From Limisphaera sp026417315 (lineage in GTDB: Bacteria > Verrucomicrobiota > Verrucomicrobiia > Limisphaerales > Limisphaeraceae): a stretch of DNA of 64,000 nucleotides. Shown here one piece after another: positions 1 through 8,691 of the stretch. The position numbers and the translations under genes are program-made. The stretch covers positions 1,860,001 to 1,924,000 of the forward strand of contig NZ_JBMVQY010000001.1 in assembly GCF_049537125.1 (NCBI RefSeq), written 5' to 3'. A model generated the notes under the pieces. It saw only the letters and a program-made list of their open reading frames with translations. It was not told where the DNA came from and searched no databases. The stretch's first letter is position 1, and every line of letters begins with the position of its first letter.

Positions 1-2
1 AA

Positions 3-938
3 GCCATGGTGGACGAGCTGGTCCGGCTCGGTCTGGCCCGCGAAAGCGAGGGCGCCAAGGTGATCTTTTTTGACGACCTCCCGGATCTCAAGGACACCCC
101 GCTGATCATCCAGAAAAGCGACGGTGCCTTCAATTACGCCACCACCGACCTCGCCACCCTGGCCTACCGCATCGAAACCTGGCACCCGGACGAAATCCTC
201 TACGTGACCGACGGGCGCCAGCAATTGCACTTCCGTCAGGTGTTCGCCGCGTTCCGCAAGTGGCGCCCCGAGGCCGCCGGCGTGAAACTGGTCCACGTCT
301 GGTTCGGCTCAATCCTGGGCGAAGATGGCAGGCCCTTCAAAACGCGTTCCGGAGAGACCGTGAAGCTGGCGGACCTGCTGGATGAAGCCGAGGAACGTGC
401 GCTCCAAGTGGTCAGCGCCAAACAGCCCGACCTTCCGGAAGACCTGCGCCGGCGCATCGCTCGCGTCGTTGGTCTGGGCGCGGTCAAATACGCCGACCTC
501 CTTTCCAACCGACAGAGCGACTACGTCTTCAGTTGGGAGAGGATGCTCTCGTTGACCGGCAATACCGCTCCCTACCTCCAATACGCGTATGCCCGCATCG
601 CCAGCATCTTCCGCAAGGGCGGCCTGAGCCCCGAAACCGCCCGCGCCGCCGTGGCTCAAGGTTTCCGCCTCCAAACCCCCGAGGAACTGGCCCTGGGCCG
701 GCACCTGCTCGATTTCGGTCTGGTGCTGGAGGCCGTGGCCGAGGATTACCGGCCCAATTACCTGTGCAACTACCTGTTCGAGTTGGCGGGGCGATTCACT
801 CGCTTCTATGAGACCTGTCCGGTGCTCAAGGCCCCCGAGCCGGAACGGACCCATCGACTCTACTTGTGCGAGGTAACCGCCCGCGTGCTGCGCCTGGGAC
901 TGGATGCCCTGGGGGTGGAAGTGCTGGAGCAGATGTGA
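3..938 (+). CDS. argS: Arginyl-tRNA synthetase, C-terminal part (5' end outside window)
   Basis: Class I aminoacyl-tRNA synthetase that charges tRNA-Arg in the cytoplasm. The visible 311 codons cover the C-terminal half of the catalytic Rossmann domain, with the family-typical 'SDGAFNYATTDLA' near residue 40 and the KMSKS-equivalent loop 'FKTRSGETVKL' near residue 110. The all-alpha DALR anticodon-binding domain follows and ends in the usual 'LGLDALGVEVLEQM'. The reading frame is open to the left edge, so the gene starts before base 1; a complete ArgS is about 550-650 residues. No downstream gene on the same strand is close, so it looks like the last gene of its transcript. Identification is secure. 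Confidence 0.95.
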   Translation, partial: AMVDELVRLGLARESEGAKVIFFDDLPDLKDTPLIIQKSDGAFNYATTDLATLAYRIETWHPDEILYVTDGRQQLHFRQVFAAFRKWRPEAAGVKLVHVWFGSILGEDGRPFKTRSGETVKLADLLDEAEERALQVVSAKQPDLPEDLRRRIARVVGLGAVKYADLLSNRQSDYVFSWERMLSLTGNTAPYLQYAYARIASIFRKGGLSPETARAAVAQGFRLQTPEELALGRHLLDFGLVLEAVAEDYRPNYLCNYLFELAGRFTRFYETCPVLKAPEPERTHRLYLCEVTARVLRLGLDALGVEVLEQM

Positions 939-1608
939 ACCGGGGGTGTTTCCACCCGTTGACCGTCCGACCCCATGGCGGAGACCTCCGGTTCCGCGCC
1001 CGGAAATCCCGCTGCCGCTGCGCTGGTTACCTGGAGCTGATCGTTGCACCTTCGCAGGAATCTGGGCGCAGAGTTGGTCGACGGTCCAACTCGTGCGGGG
1101 CTCTGCGCCGGGTCGTTGCCTGTGCCCACCAGATCGCCGCGATGCCGGCCACTTTCCCGACCACACCCGTCCCGCTTTTCGCCGGACCCTGCGGAGTCCG
1201 GGCGCCGCGAGGGTTGTGATTCTGGCTGCGACTGCATGCCTTCGATCAGCCGTCTTGGTGGCACGGCGCCCGGATCCCTCGGGCCCACCACGCCCCTGAG
1301 CCCGTTGGAAAACGCTTGCTGGCGCTGCATGCGCCACTTGCCTGCGATCTCGAGGCGTTCCGGTCGGCGGGGCTCTGCTTCAAAAGCGTTCACGCCTTTG
1401 CTCCGCAGTCGCAGGCGCCAACCCATGCAACTCCGGCAGCGTGGCTGGCAGGGCGCCCCGGCTCGGCCGGTGCCGACTGGAAATCTTGCCACCGTGTTTC
1501 ATCCGCGGCCCTGAAGCCGCCGCGAGCGGCGAGCCCGCCTCATGCGATCGACAGCGCCCCATGGGTGCGCTTCGACCGGGAGCGCACAACGTTTCGCAGG
1601 CTCAGCGC
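939..1608. other. Intergenic, no gene seen
   Basis: Convergent gap between argS (+) and the DUF1080/PHP gene (-). A short GGGTG/CACCC hairpin lies just after the argS stop but has no T-run, so I do not call it a terminator. The open frames here have no recognisable family, ribosome site or typical composition. Confidence 0.5.
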
Positions 1609-3081
1609 CTATCGGGGGAACCCGCGGCGTTGCACGGGCTTTTCTCCGTCGGGTTTGGGCATCCACATATCCTGCCAGCCCAAACCGCATTCCCGCACCA
1701 TGCGCAGCCCGTAGGTGTTGGGGAGGATCTGCCGATCCGGGTTGTTGGTGCCGAGGGTGAACTTCACTCCGGCCGCTTTGGCCTGGCGGATGAAATCCGG
1801 TTTGGGAAGCTCGAGTCGGCTGTTGATCTCAATGGCGACCCCATTGCGCGCCGCCGCCTCGATCACACGGCGCTTGCGCTCGGGTGTCCACAGGGTGTCG
1901 TATTCCGCCGCCAGCACGTCCGGCAGGTAGGTGGGATTGGCGTAGAAGTCGATCGGCTCGGTCTCCAGGATGCGCACGATGGTGTTCACCAGGTGGTCCA
2001 TGAACGCCTGTTTGTCGCCGATGTGCACCTCTTCGGGAATCCAGAACCGGACACGCCGGCCCTGGGGATCGGTCAGGGTCATCGCGTCGGTGAACACGTA
2101 GTCAAACCTGGCCACGGTACCGGGGGAAAACAGGCGGACCCATTCGCGCCCCTCGGCTTGCATGCCGACGAAGACTGGTGCACCGCGCAGCGAAGTCAGG
2201 TAGGCCTCGGCCCCCGCATCGTTGGTGATGTCAAAGCCCACGCCGCAATTGGCCGCCAGACCATAGTTCATCCCGGTTCGTCGCATGTGAACCAGGACCT
2301 CCTCCAGGGTCACCCCGCCTTTCAGATGGGCGTGGAAATCCACCAGCGGAAAGTTGGCCATGCCCAGCTCGATCATCTGCCGCCAGGTGTCATCCACCCG
2401 GGGACGTTCCACGGCTGCAGGCGGCTCGTCCGGGAGACGGCGAACACGGATGCGCCGAAACTCAACCCGGCTCTCCGGATCGTGTCCCTGCAGGGCGAAG
2501 GTGCCGCGCCCCAGCCGTCGGCCGGGCCGGCTTCCGGGGGCCGCAGGGGGATCCGGCTCGACGTAATCGACCAGCAACTGGTCGTTGAGATGGACCTGCA
2601 CGCGGGGCACCTGCACGGTGATCCGCAGGCGGAACCAGGTGTCGTCGGCCACCAACTGTTTGTAGATGTTGCGCAGCCCGTACAGGCTGCCGGTCTTTTT
2701 CAACTCCAGGTAATTGTTGTGTAGGCGGGCCGAGTTGTTGATTTGGACCTCGAAACCCCGAGCGGGCCATCCGGTTTCCTGCCAGGCGGTGTGGAAGTAG
2801 ATCCCGGAATTGGCCCCGGGGGCGGCACGTACTTCGGCCTCGAATTCAAAGTTCTTGAAATCCGCGTCCTCCGGCCGGCGACCGACGTAAAAGAGATGTG
2901 CCCGGGGACCGTGGGCGACGATGGCGCCGCCGGTAACGCGGAAGGTGGCGGGATTCTCGCTGGCGCGCCAACCGTCCAGCGTGCGGCCGTCGAACAGGTC
3001 AATCCATTCCGCCGCCCCGACCACGGCGGTGGCTGCGCCGAGGACCAGCGCGCAGCGCCACAGGGTTCCCCTTCGTTTCAT
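1609..3081 (-). CDS. Secreted DUF1080 (3-keto-disaccharide hydrolase-like) domain fused to a PHP/amidohydrolase-like domain
   Basis: A 490-residue exported protein. Residues 1-24 form a signal peptide (MKRRG, hydrophobic core, cleavage near VGA-A). Residues about 27-210 are a DUF1080 beta-sandwich, opening with the hallmark 'IDLFDGRTLDGW' and containing 'GANSGIYFHT' and 'GFEVQINN'; the family includes lectin-like glycan-binding and 3-keto-disaccharide hydrolase members. After a linker, residues about 235-480 resemble a PHP/metal-dependent hydrolase: 'FPLVDFHAHLKGG' supplies an HxH pair, and 'AARNGVAIEINSR' plus 'KFTLGTNNPD' follow the order seen in PHP barrels. The ATG at 3081 is preferred because it opens directly into the signal peptide; the frame continues upstream without domain signal. 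The domain pairing suggests periplasmic glycan processing, but the substrate is unknown. DUF1080 is certain; the PHP assignment is an inference from motifs. Confidence 0.82.
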   Translation of the reverse strand: MKRRGTLWRCALVLGAATAVVGAAEWIDLFDGRTLDGWRASENPATFRVTGGAIVAHGPRAHLFYVGRRPEDADFKNFEFEAEVRAAPGANSGIYFHTAWQETGWPARGFEVQINNSARLHNNYLELKKTGSLYGLRNIYKQLVADDTWFRLRITVQVPRVQVHLNDQLLVDYVEPDPPAAPGSRPGRRLGRGTFALQGHDPESRVEFRRIRVRRLPDEPPAAVERPRVDDTWRQMIELGMANFPLVDFHAHLKGGVTLEEVLVHMRRTGMNYGLAANCGVGFDITNDAGAEAYLTSLRGAPVFVGMQAEGREWVRLFSPGTVARFDYVFTDAMTLTDPQGRRVRFWIPEEVHIGDKQAFMDHLVNTIVRILETEPIDFYANPTYLPDVLAAEYDTLWTPERKRRVIEAAARNGVAIEINSRLELPKPDFIRQAKAAGVKFTLGTNNPDRQILPNTYGLRMVRECGLGWQDMWMPKPDGEKPVQRRGFPR

Positions 3082-3428
3082 GCGCCGCAGTCTGCGCCGG
3101 CCTGCCGGGCAAAACAAGCGCGGCCTCGCGGCCGCGCCCGCCCGCGAGCTCTCCGGCCGTGGAATCCGGTTCCGGGACCGGGCCGGCACAGGACGGCACG
3201 CTGCGAAAATCCCTCGGTCCTGCAGCCGCTGGTTCCCGCCCCGGTTTTGCGCTTGCCACTGCGTGGCCCGCGCCTGACCATGCGAGGCACGATGGGCCCC
3301 GAAATCTTCTCGGGCGCCGCTGCGAACCGAGCCCCGGGTCGTCCCCCGCGGTCGCAGGGATCGAACACGGCGTGGGCCAGGGGACGGGACCGTGGCGCGG
3401 GCGTTCCCCGGGCGCAAGTTGAGTGGAG
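3082..3428. other. Divergent intergenic region
   Basis: Shared upstream region of the DUF1080/PHP gene (-) and the wbjB cluster (+). It must hold both promoters, but no convincing -35/-10 pair or operator was seen in this very GC-rich stretch. Confidence 0.4.
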
Positions 3429-4457
3429 ATGTTCAAAGGCAAGACGTTGTTGATCACGGGTGGCACCGGTTCCTTTGGCAACGCGGTGGTCCGCCGGTTT
3501 CTGCACACCGACATCGGAGAAATCCGCATCTTCAGTCGGGACGAAAAAAAGCAGGACGACATGCGCCATGAGCTGCGCAGCTCGAAACTGAAGTTCTACA
3601 TCGGCGATGTGCGCAGCTATGAAAGCATCCACAACGCGATGCGCGGCGTGGATTTCGTGTTCAATGCGGCGGCGCTCAAACAGGTACCGTCGTGTGAGTT
3701 CTACCCCATGGAGGCGGTCTACACCAACGTCATCGGCACGGAAAACACCCTGAATGCCGCCATCGCCGAGGGGGTCAAAAACGTCATCGTGCTCAGCACG
3801 GACAAGGCGGTCTATCCCATCAACGCCATGGGCATGTCCAAGGCCCTGATGGAAAAAGTGGCCGTGGCCAAGGCGCGGCTGCTGGGGGATCGCAAGCCCA
3901 CGATCTGTGTGACCCGCTACGGCAACGTGATGGCCTCGCGCGGTTCGGTCATCCCCCTGTTCGTCAGTCAGATTCGCAGCGGCAAGCCCCTCACGATCAC
4001 CGACCCTGAAATGACGCGCTTCATGATGTCCCTGGACGATGCCGTGGACCTGGTGCTGTTCGCCTTTCAACACGGCCAGCCCGGAGACACCTTTGTGCAA
4101 AAGGCCCCGGCAGCCACGATCGGACAGCTGGCCCGGGTGCTCCTGGAGATTTTCGAAGCGGACAACGAAATCCGCATCATCGGGACCCGCCACGGCGAAA
4201 AGAAGCACGAAACCCTGCTGAACCGCGAGGAAATGGTCCGGGCCGAAGACCTGGGTCGCTACTACCGGATTCGGGCGGATACACGGGATCTGAACTACGC
4301 CCTGTACTTCGAGAAAGGGGAACGCAAGGTGGCCCAAATGGAGGACTACACCTCGGCCAACACGCGCCGGCTGACCGACGCGGAGCTGAAGGAGATGCTG
4401 TTGCAACTGCCGTACATCCAGGCGGCGCTTCGCGGCGAGGTGCTGGCCGGCGTCTGA
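3429..4457 (+). CDS. wbjB: UDP-N-acetylglucosamine 4,6-dehydratase/5-epimerase (WbjB/FnlA/CapE type)
   Basis: Extended short-chain dehydrogenase that converts UDP-GlcNAc to the 4-keto-6-deoxy-L-talose-type intermediate, the first step to UDP-N-acetyl-L-fucosamine. The 342-residue protein begins 'MFKGKTLLITGGTGSFGNAV'; its GGTGSFG is the NAD(P)-binding glycine loop. 'SRDEKKQDDMRHELR' (about 37-51) and 'NAMGMSKALMEKV' (about 137) are characteristic of the WbjB/CapE branch, the latter carrying the catalytic lysine. I chose ATG 3429 over GTG 3423 because the family starts exactly at MFK. It is the first gene of a tight cluster: wbjC starts 29 bp downstream and wbjD and a glycosyltransferase follow, which supports the pathway assignment. 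Confidence 0.93.
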   Translation: MFKGKTLLITGGTGSFGNAVVRRFLHTDIGEIRIFSRDEKKQDDMRHELRSSKLKFYIGDVRSYESIHNAMRGVDFVFNAAALKQVPSCEFYPMEAVYTNVIGTENTLNAAIAEGVKNVIVLSTDKAVYPINAMGMSKALMEKVAVAKARLLGDRKPTICVTRYGNVMASRGSVIPLFVSQIRSGKPLTITDPEMTRFMMSLDDAVDLVLFAFQHGQPGDTFVQKAPAATIGQLARVLLEIFEADNEIRIIGTRHGEKKHETLLNREEMVRAEDLGRYYRIRADTRDLNYALYFEKGERKVAQMEDYTSANTRRLTDAELKEMLLQLPYIQAALRGEVLAGV

Positions 4458-4486
4458 ACTCCGACTCCGCGGTTGGGTTTTCCGCC

Positions 4487-5656
4487 ATGAAAACCGTCCT
4501 GGTCACCGGCTCGGCGGGTTTCATCGGTCGCAACCTGGTGACGGCCCTGCGGCGGCGGCCGGCTCTCGAAATCCTGGAGTTCGACCTTCCGGCACCGCCC
4601 GAACGCATGGAAGAACTGGCTGCCCGGGCGGACGTGGTGGTGCACCTGGCGGGGATCAACCGGCCACGGGAGGAGAGCGAGTTTGTGACCGGGAACGTGG
4701 AGTTGACCCGGCGCCTTTGTCGGGCCCTGGAACGCGCCGGCCGGCGTGCGGTCCTGTTGCTCAGCTCTTCCATCCAGGCGGCCCTGGACAACCCGTACGG
4801 CCGCAGCAAACGCGCCGCCGAGCAGGTCGTCGAAGAATACCAGCGCCGCGTGGGGACCGCCGTGTATGTATATCGGTTGCCCAACGTCTTCGGGAAGTGG
4901 AGCCGGCCCCACTATAACACGGTCGTGGCCACCTTCTGCCACCAGATCAGCCGCGGACTCCCGGTGCAAATCAGCGACCGCGCCCATCGACTGCGGCTGG
5001 TTTACGTGGACGACGTGGTGCGCAGCTTCGAGACCGTGATTCTGCGACCCGATCATCCGCCGGTCTGTCACCGCCCCGAGGTGCTGCCGGAGTTCACCGT
5101 CACGCTCGGCGAGTTGCATGACCGGATCGTGGCGTTTCGAGACATGGCCGCCCAGGGACGGCTGCCGGATCTTTCCGATCCCTTCACCCGCGCCCTGCAC
5201 GCCACCTATCTGTCATTTTGCGACCCGGCAACCCTCGCCCGTCCCGTCGAGTTGAAGACCGACCCCCGCGGCTGGCTCTTCGAGCTGATCAAATCTCCCC
5301 ATGCCGGTCAGGTGTTTGTTTCGCTCACCCGACCCGGCGTCACCCGCGGCAACCACTACCACGATACCAAGGTCGAGAAATTCTGCGTCATCCAGGGACA
5401 GGGCCGCATTCGCCTCCGACCCGTGCACGGCACGGAAATCCTCGAGTACGAGGTGAGCGACCGGGACATTCGCGTGGTGGACATCCCGCCGGGGTACACC
5501 CACTCCATCGAAAACACGGGAACCACCGACATGATCACCCTTTTCTGGGCCAGTGAAATCTTCGACCCCGCCCGACCCGATACCCATCCGGACCCGGTCC
5601 TCGCCACCGGCCCCGGCCCGACCGACCGCTCGCCCCAACCCTCCTCGCAAGCCTGA
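4487..5656 (+). CDS. wbjC: Capsular polysaccharide biosynthesis bifunctional reductase/epimerase (WbjC/FnlB/CapF type)
   Basis: The second enzyme of UDP-L-FucNAc synthesis; it reduces the 4-keto sugar made by WbjB. Residues 1-240 are an SDR domain with 'VTGSAGFIGRNL' as nucleotide-binding loop and 'NPYGRSKRAAEQ' giving the YxxxK catalytic pair. Residues about 250-375 are the C-terminal cupin typical of CapF, with the metal-site segment 'GNHYHDTKVEKF' and 'PPGYTHSIENTG'. The length of 389 is slightly above the usual 370 because of a Pro/Thr-rich tail. It sits between wbjB and wbjD, with 3 bp before the latter. The two-domain architecture is diagnostic. Confidence 0.92.
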   Translation: MKTVLVTGSAGFIGRNLVTALRRRPALEILEFDLPAPPERMEELAARADVVVHLAGINRPREESEFVTGNVELTRRLCRALERAGRRAVLLLSSSIQAALDNPYGRSKRAAEQVVEEYQRRVGTAVYVYRLPNVFGKWSRPHYNTVVATFCHQISRGLPVQISDRAHRLRLVYVDDVVRSFETVILRPDHPPVCHRPEVLPEFTVTLGELHDRIVAFRDMAAQGRLPDLSDPFTRALHATYLSFCDPATLARPVELKTDPRGWLFELIKSPHAGQVFVSLTRPGVTRGNHYHDTKVEKFCVIQGQGRIRLRPVHGTEILEYEVSDRDIRVVDIPPGYTHSIENTGTTDMITLFWASEIFDPARPDTHPDPVLATGPGPTDRSPQPSSQA

Positions 5657-5659
5657 GGC

Positions 5660-6802
5660 ATGCCTCCTGCCATGCGCAGTTCGCTCAAGGTCATGACCAT
5701 CGTGGGCACGCGACCGGAACTGATCCGGCTCTCGCGGGTCATCGCCGTGCTGGAGGAAGTCACCCGGCATGTCCTGGTCCACACCGGCCAAAATTACGAT
5801 TACGAGCTCAACGAGATCTTTTTCCGCGACCTGGGACTGCCGCGCCCCAAACATTATCTCAACGCCGCCGGCCGTACGGCGGCCGAGACCATCGGCAACA
5901 CCATCGCCCGGGCCGACGCCGTCCTGGCCCGCGAGGAGCCGGACGCGGTGCTGGTGCTGGGCGACACCAACAGTTGCCTGGCAGTGATCCCCGCCAAACG
6001 CCGCAAGATCCCCGTGTTCCACATGGAGGCGGGCAACCGCTGTTTCGACCTGCGGGTGCCGGAGGAGATCAACCGCCGCATCGTGGACCATGTCAGCGAC
6101 ATCAACCTTTGTTACACCGAACACGGGCGTCGGTATCTCCTGGCCGAGGGCCTGCCGCCGGACCGGGTGATCAAAACCGGTTCGCCCATGAAAGAAGTGC
6201 TCGACTATCACCGGGCCGCCATCGAGACCAGCGACGTGCTGGCACGCCTCCGACTCACGCCCCGCCAATACTTCGTCGTCAGCCTCCACCGCGAGGAAAA
6301 CGTCGACGACCCGCAGCACCTGCGCCAGTTGGTCCGTGCCCTCAACGCCCTGGCCCGTCAATACCGGTTCCCCCTCATCTTCTCCTGTCACCCGCGCACC
6401 CGCCAACGCTTGCAACAAAGCAAACTGAAACTGCAGCCGGAGGTGCGCCTGATGCCGCCGCTGGGCTTCTTCGACTACGTGGCTCTCCAAAAATCAGCCT
6501 ACTGCACCCTTTCCGACAGCGGCACCATCACCGAAGAATCCTCCATCCTCGGCTTTCCCGCCGTGACCGTCCGCGAAGCCCACGAACGCCCGGAAGGCAT
6601 GGACGAGGGCGCCGTCATCATGACCGGCCTGGATCCGCGCCACATCGTGGAAAGCGTCGCAGTCACCGTGCGCCTGTTCGAACAGTTCGGGCCCTGCCGA
6701 CTCCCCCCGGATTACCAGGTCGATCATGTCTCGTGGAAGGTGGCCAAGATCATCCTCAGTTACACCGACTACGTAAACCGCCGCGTCTGGTACAAACATT
6801 GA
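5660..6802 (+). CDS. wbjD: UDP-GlcNAc/UDP-N-acetyl-talosamine 2-epimerase (WbjD/FnlC/CapG type)
   Basis: Non-hydrolysing UDP-sugar 2-epimerase, GT-B fold, 380 residues. It is the third step giving UDP-N-acetyl-L-fucosamine. Family marks are 'VGTRPELIRLSRVI' at the N-terminus, 'HTGQNYDYELNEIFFRDLGL' (about 40-60), 'HMEAGNRCFDLRVPEEINRR' (about 120-140), 'FSCHPRTRQRL' and 'SDSGTITEESSILGFPAV' near the C-terminus. The start could be 5660 or ATG 5672; both precede the conserved core, and 5660 has a GAGG-like element just upstream. The gene follows wbjC by 3 bp and is probably translationally coupled to it. Confidence 0.92.
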   Translation: MPPAMRSSLKVMTIVGTRPELIRLSRVIAVLEEVTRHVLVHTGQNYDYELNEIFFRDLGLPRPKHYLNAAGRTAAETIGNTIARADAVLAREEPDAVLVLGDTNSCLAVIPAKRRKIPVFHMEAGNRCFDLRVPEEINRRIVDHVSDINLCYTEHGRRYLLAEGLPPDRVIKTGSPMKEVLDYHRAAIETSDVLARLRLTPRQYFVVSLHREENVDDPQHLRQLVRALNALARQYRFPLIFSCHPRTRQRLQQSKLKLQPEVRLMPPLGFFDYVALQKSAYCTLSDSGTITEESSILGFPAVTVREAHERPEGMDEGAVIMTGLDPRHIVESVAVTVRLFEQFGPCRLPPDYQVDHVSWKVAKIILSYTDYVNRRVWYKH

Positions 6803-6844
6803 GCCCGCGGGCTCCGCACCATGGCCGGCCGGACCGGCCCCTGC

Positions 6845-8098
6845 ATGCGCCTCCACGTCCTGACTCACACGTTTCCGCCCAGCACCCACGCCAACGCCAA
6901 GCGGCCCTTTTACGTGGTCCGGCACGCCCTGGCCCAGGGATGGGAAGTGGAGGTGTTCACCAGCTCCCTGGCCCTGCCCGACAACGCTGCGGAGACCCTG
7001 CACCATCCCCGGCTCCGAATCCACCGGGTGGACGACCCCGTGCTGCGCTGGCAACAGCGGGCACGCAAGCATCCGGCCCTGTTCCGCGCGGTTGTCCTCG
7101 CCTGCTCGGCCGTGATGTTTCCCGATGCCTGCGCCGGGTGGGTGCGACGCGTTCTGCGGAGGCTGGAGCAACATGGCCCCGCGGACCGCACGCTGGCCAT
7201 GGTCCTGCCGGCCTCGATGTTGCTGGCCGGTCGGCATCCGCCGGCCGTGGACCGGCGTTGGGTGTTCGATTACCAGGAACCCGTTTCGCCCCAACAGTGG
7301 CGCGTGAAACGCCGCTCCCCCCTGCAGCGGGCCTGGCGCAGACGCTTGGAGAATCTCGAGCGCACAACCCTGCACATGGTCGGACGAGTCGTCTTCACCG
7401 CGTGCTCCAACCTGGAAGCATACGTCCAAATGGGCCTGGTGCCGCGGGCGCGCACGGCTCATGTGCCCTACTTCTATGACGCGGAGGTCTTCGATGCGCT
7501 GCCCCCGCCCGCGGTACACCCGGAGTTCGGTATCGTCTATTTCGGAACCTTCGACTGGCGCGGGGCCCGGAGTCCGGAAACCTTTCTCCGCGGCCTGGCC
7601 CGGTTCCTGCAACTCCATCCGGAGGCCCGTGGCTGCACCCGGTTTCGGGTTCACGGACCATGGCTGCCGCAGCACGACGCCCTCCTCGAGTCCCTGAAGC
7701 TCCGAGAGGTCTTCGAGCAGGGCCGGTTGCTGGACTACGAGGGTTACCTCGAAGAGGTGCGGCGCAGTCCGATCCTGCTCTTGGTGGTCGCGCCGGCACA
7801 CGACCTTTTCATGCCCAGCAAAATAGTGGATTACTTCGGCGCGCGCCGGCCCATTCTTGCGTTGGTGCCACCCGGCAGTGAAATGGCAGATGTGCTGGCC
7901 CGGGCCGGGTACGGAGACAGTTGTTGCCATCCGAACGACGTTCAGGGCGTGGCGCAGATTCTGGAGCGGTTCTGGGCCCGATTTCGCGCCGGAGCCCTGG
8001 GACCCGTGGCGAGTCAGACGCAGTTCTGGTCCTCCACGACGCAGCTGCCGATCTATTGGCGGCATGTGGTCGCCGCCCCGGAACTCCCGGCGGGTTGA
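6845..8098 (+). CDS. Glycosyltransferase, GT-B fold (family 4-like)
   Basis: A 417-residue putative sugar transferase. It opens 'MRLHVLTHTFPPSTHANAKR', the usual N-terminal strand and donor/acceptor loop of GT4 enzymes that act after UDP-L-FucNAc synthesis. It has a mid-domain 'FGIVYFGTFDWRG' and a C-terminal Rossmann domain with 'DLFMPSKIVDYFGARRPILA', the nucleotide-sugar-binding region. An upstream ATG at 6821 would add eight unconserved residues, so 6845 is preferred. It starts about 40 bp after wbjD, so it may transfer the L-FucNAc made by the three preceding enzymes to a lipid-linked or surface glycan. No flippase, polymerase or further transferase is present in the window, so the cluster is either small or dispersed. 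Confidence 0.8.
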   Translation: MRLHVLTHTFPPSTHANAKRPFYVVRHALAQGWEVEVFTSSLALPDNAAETLHHPRLRIHRVDDPVLRWQQRARKHPALFRAVVLACSAVMFPDACAGWVRRVLRRLEQHGPADRTLAMVLPASMLLAGRHPPAVDRRWVFDYQEPVSPQQWRVKRRSPLQRAWRRRLENLERTTLHMVGRVVFTACSNLEAYVQMGLVPRARTAHVPYFYDAEVFDALPPPAVHPEFGIVYFGTFDWRGARSPETFLRGLARFLQLHPEARGCTRFRVHGPWLPQHDALLESLKLREVFEQGRLLDYEGYLEEVRRSPILLLVVAPAHDLFMPSKIVDYFGARRPILALVPPGSEMADVLARAGYGDSCCHPNDVQGVAQILERFWARFRAGALGPVASQTQFWSSTTQLPIYWRHVVAAPELPAG

Positions 8099-8148
8099 TG
8101 AAACCGGAGGGTCCCCGGCGCGGATGGATGCGCCGCCGTCCACACTGA

Positions 8149-8180
8149 AAAGCAAAACGGCCGCAGACATTCTGCGGCCG
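8149..8180 (-). terminator. Rho-independent terminator of the 8290-8691 gene
   Basis: Read on the minus strand, the 9-bp perfect stem CGGCCGCAG / CTGCGGCCG closes a 5-base loop and is followed by TTTTGCTTTT. It lies about 110 bp past the stop of the minus-strand secreted protein. Confidence 0.75.
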
Positions 8181-8289
8181 CTGAAATTGGGAAGCCGAGG
8201 CGGGCTTTCCTCGGTGCTGCTCCGGCGCCGCAACCGGGTCAGTGGACCCGGGGCCCCCTGGCACCGGAACCGCACCGAAGACCAGCCGT

Positions 8290-8691
8290 CTATTCCTTGA
8301 CCCGTTTGGCTTCCCAATCCCGGGTGGTTTTCTCCCCGTCCCGGTCACGCTCCACGGTGCCCTTGATGGTATCGCCTTCCAGCTTGCCCTTGTACGACAG
8401 CACCATCTTCTGCCCGTTCCATTCGCGCGTGACCTTGAAACTCAACTCGCCCTTCTCGAACTTGAGATCCTGCACCGGGGTCTCCGTGTTGTTGCGACCG
8501 GTGACCGTGCCGGTGAGTTTGTCACCCTCCTGTTTGATGGTCAGCGTGGTTTCGATCGTCTGACCACCACGCTCGATTGACCATTTCCACTTGCCCACCA
8601 CTGCCGGCTTGTCGGCGCTCCAACAGGCAGCCGTCCACGCCAACCAACTCACAACACACAGAAACGTCCAGGGAACGAACCGGGTTTTCAT
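8290..8691 (-). CDS. Small secreted beta-barrel-like protein of unknown function
   Basis: 133 residues with a Sec signal peptide (residues 1-25, 'MKTRFVPW', hydrophobic core, 'ACWSA-DK'). The mature part is a run of alternating beta strands, with 'KWKWSIERGGQTIETTLTIK', 'EGDKLTGTVTGR' and 'GELSFKVTREWNGQKM'. This lipocalin/fatty-acid-binding-like pattern is common in exported proteins of Planctomycetota and Verrucomicrobiota, which typically repeat 'QEGDKLTGT'. It is a single gene with its own terminator at 8149-8180. There is no clear Shine-Dalgarno before ATG 8691. A periplasmic ligand-binding role is possible, but nothing in the sequence names a ligand. Confidence 0.75.
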   Translation of the reverse strand: MKTRFVPWTFLCVVSWLAWTAACWSADKPAVVGKWKWSIERGGQTIETTLTIKQEGDKLTGTVTGRNNTETPVQDLKFEKGELSFKVTREWNGQKMVLSYKGKLEGDTIKGTVERDRDGEKTTRDWEAKRVKE

